A stretch of 64,000 nt of DNA from Citrobacter rodentium NBRC 105723 = DSM 16636 (GTDB lineage: Bacteria > Pseudomonadota > Gammaproteobacteria > Enterobacterales > Enterobacteriaceae): assembly GCF_021278985.1 (NCBI RefSeq), contig NZ_CP082833.1:4402001-4466000 (forward strand). The letters are read 5' to 3'. Shown here piece by piece: positions 62,519 through 64,000 of the stretch; positions within the stretch are counted from its first letter, which is position 1; every line of letters begins with the position of its first letter. Under the pieces are notes generated by a model. That model saw only the letters and a list, made by a program, of their open reading frames with translations, did no database searches and was not told the origin of the DNA. A program made the translations under genes and the position numbers.

Positions 62519-62874
62519 AGAAAATTAGGATTTATCCTGGAATTTTTTTTCGCTTCGCCTGTCGGCTTTGACGCTTAACGTTTTTTTTTGCGGGAACGCT
62601 TGTCGGAAGCGGTTTCCGCGAATTTTAGCTGCCCGTTACTCTGCGTCAATTGTTAAATAATTTGTATACAAGCACTTTTTTTTCATATGCCTGACAGGGT
62701 TCACACTTGTAACTTTTCAACTACGTTGTAGACTTTACATCGCCAGGGGTGCTCGGCATAAGCCGCAGATATCGGTAGAGTAACTATTGAGCATGGCCCC
62801 CGGTGAAGGATTTAACCGTGTTATCTCGTTGGAGATATTCATGGCGTATTTTGGATGATAACGAGGCGCAAAAA
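62519..62874. promoter_or_regulatory. ompA promoter and long leader
   Basis: 356 bases with no gene: the sulA 3' end with a T-rich termination region (GGAATTTTTTTTC near 62540), then the ompA promoter region and the long stable 5' leader, ending with GAGGCGCAAAAA before the ATG. In E. coli this leader is targeted by the MicA sRNA; the pairing was not checked here. Confidence 0.6.
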
Positions 62875-63930
62875 ATGAAAAAGACAGCTATCGCGATTGC
62901 AGTGGCACTGGCTGGTTTCGCTACCGTAGCGCAGGCCGCTCCGAAAGATAACACCTGGTACACTGGTGCTAAACTGGGCTGGTCTCAGTACCACGACACC
63001 GGTTTCATCGACAACAATGGCCCGACCCACGAAAACCAACTGGGTGCCGGCGCCTTTGGTGGTTATCAGGTTAACCCGTACGTTGGCTTTGAAATGGGTT
63101 ACGACTGGTTAGGTCGTATGCCGTACAAAGGCAGCGTAGAAAACGGCGCTTACAAAGCTCAGGGCGTTCAGCTGACCGCTAAACTGGGTTACCCAATCAC
63201 TGACGATCTGGACATCTACACTCGTCTGGGTGGTATGGTATGGCGTGCGGACACCAAGTCTCACAATAACCTGACTGGTGCCTCCACTAAAGACCACGAC
63301 ACCGGCGTTTCTCCGGTATTCGCAGGTGGTATCGAGTGGGCTATGACCCGTGACATCGCTACCCGTCTGGAATACCAGTGGACCAACAACATCGGTGACG
63401 CTAACACCATCGGTACGCGTCCGGACAACGGCCTGCTGAGCGTAGGTGTTTCTTACCGTTTCGGTCAGCAGGAAGAAGCTGCGCCGATCGCTCCGGCTCC
63501 GGCACCGGCTCCGGAAGTACAGACCAAGCACTTCACTCTGAAGTCTGACGTTCTGTTCAACTTCAACAAAGCAACCCTGAAGCCAGAAGGCCAGCAGGCG
63601 CTGGATCAGATGTACAGCCAGCTGAGCAACCTGGATCCGAAAGACGGTTCCGTCGTGGTTCTGGGCTTCACTGACCGTATCGGTTCTGACACTTACAACC
63701 AGGGTCTGTCCGAAAAACGTGCTCAGTCCGTTGTTGATTACCTGATCTCTAAAGGTATCCCGGCTGACAAGATCTCCGCACGTGGTATGGGCGAATCCAA
63801 CCCGGTTACCGGCAGCACCTGTGACAACGTGAAAGCTCGCGCTGCACTGATCGACTGCCTGGCCCCGGATCGTCGCGTAGAGATCGAAGTTAAAGGCGTT
63901 AAAGACGTTGTAACTCAGCCGCAGGCTTAA
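62875..63930 (+). CDS. ompA: OmpA, major outer-membrane porin/structural protein
   Basis: ATG 62875 gives 351 residues. Signal peptide MKKTAIAIAVALAGFATVAQ with cleavage after AQA. An eight-stranded barrel follows (about residues 22-192, starting APKDNTWYTGAKLGW), then the Pro-rich hinge APIAPAPAPAPE and the periplasmic OmpA_C peptidoglycan-binding domain (LNFNKATLKPEGQQALDQMY; NQGLSEKRAQSVVDYL). A few residues longer than E. coli, within the surface loops. Highly biased codons. The frame is open upstream to 62803, but this is leader. Confidence 0.98.
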   Translation: MKKTAIAIAVALAGFATVAQAAPKDNTWYTGAKLGWSQYHDTGFIDNNGPTHENQLGAGAFGGYQVNPYVGFEMGYDWLGRMPYKGSVENGAYKAQGVQLTAKLGYPITDDLDIYTRLGGMVWRADTKSHNNLTGASTKDHDTGVSPVFAGGIEWAMTRDIATRLEYQWTNNIGDANTIGTRPDNGLLSVGVSYRFGQQEEAAPIAPAPAPAPEVQTKHFTLKSDVLFNFNKATLKPEGQQALDQMYSQLSNLDPKDGSVVVLGFTDRIGSDTYNQGLSEKRAQSVVDYLISKGIPADKISARGMGESNPVTGSTCDNVKARAALIDCLAPDRRVEIEVKGVKDVVTQPQA

Positions 63931-63943
63931 GTTTCCGTCTGAT

Positions 63944-63971
63944 AAAAAACCCCGCGCTGCGGGGTTTTTTT
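63944..63971 (+). terminator. ompA terminator
   Basis: AACCCCGCGCTGCGGGGTT flanked by A and T runs, immediately after ompA. Confidence 0.92.
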
Positions 63972-64000
63972 ATGGCTTCCGTCCGTCACTCATGGCGTAA

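Overview
The backbone of this window is enterobacterial and close to Escherichia/Citrobacter. The gene order helD-yccF-yccS, sxy, sulA, ompA next to serT-yccA-tusE-acyP-rlmI-hspQ-yccU-csgI-mgsA, and phoH-efeBOU-putP-putA-rutR-ymdF-wrbA-yccJ-agp-cbpAM-yccM, matches the E. coli chromosome. Genes for the type III effectors NleE, NleB and an EspL-family protease are also present, so the organism is an attaching/effacing pathogen. Citrobacter rodentium is the most plausible species; this is inferred from gene content, not from a database search.

Region 1 (1-9.3 kb) is an AT-rich pathogenicity island resembling enterohaemorrhagic E. coli O-island 122. It carries nleE and nleB in one transcription unit and espL further along. 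The effectors sit in a graveyard of mobile-element fragments: IS21-type istB, two diverged IS4-family/IS200 modules, a lone IS66 end, an IS2-type orfB, a helicase scrap and an integrase N-terminus. The right edge is marked by a 15-base match to the 3' end of a serine tRNA (probably serX), just before phoH.

Region 2 (9.3-33.2 kb) is core chromosome. It holds phoH; the Fur-boxed efeUOB acid iron-uptake operon (efeU intact); the divergent putP/putA proline pair with GTTGCA operators between them; a periplasmic LprI-like protein; rutR without its rut operon; ymdF; wrbA-yccJ; agp; cbpAM; yccM; an AI-2E-type permease; a Tat-exported three-subunit gluconate-dehydrogenase-like complex (small subunit, FAD subunit, tri-haem cytochrome c); and an AT-rich yeeN.

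Region 3 (33.4-51.2 kb) is a tandem array of integrated elements at the tRNA-Ser(UGA) gene serT. The tRNA 3' end occurs three times in the same orientation (about 40.1, 43.2 and 51.1 kb), each time preceded by the C-terminal part of the same integrase type. Between the copies lie: a large AIDA-type autotransporter gene broken at a G8 tract and linked to a 70-residue upstream ORF; a three-gene cassette of Gram-positive character (Crp/Fnr-type regulator, HisRS/HisZ-like class II synthetase homologue, GNAT acetyltransferase); and a decayed P22/Sf6-like prophage end (Rz/Rz1, SAR endolysin, broken holin, acyltransferase, broken tailspike). The prophage end contains an intact IS66-family element with a perfect 8-bp target duplication.

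Region 4 (51.2-64 kb) is core chromosome running from serT to ompA, with a clear LexA box before sulA.

Best candidates for new biology are the synthetase-like/GNAT/Crp cassette, the tandem att/integrase array, and the long G tracts inside nleB (G10) and the autotransporter (G8, G8, G7), which look like slippage switches.
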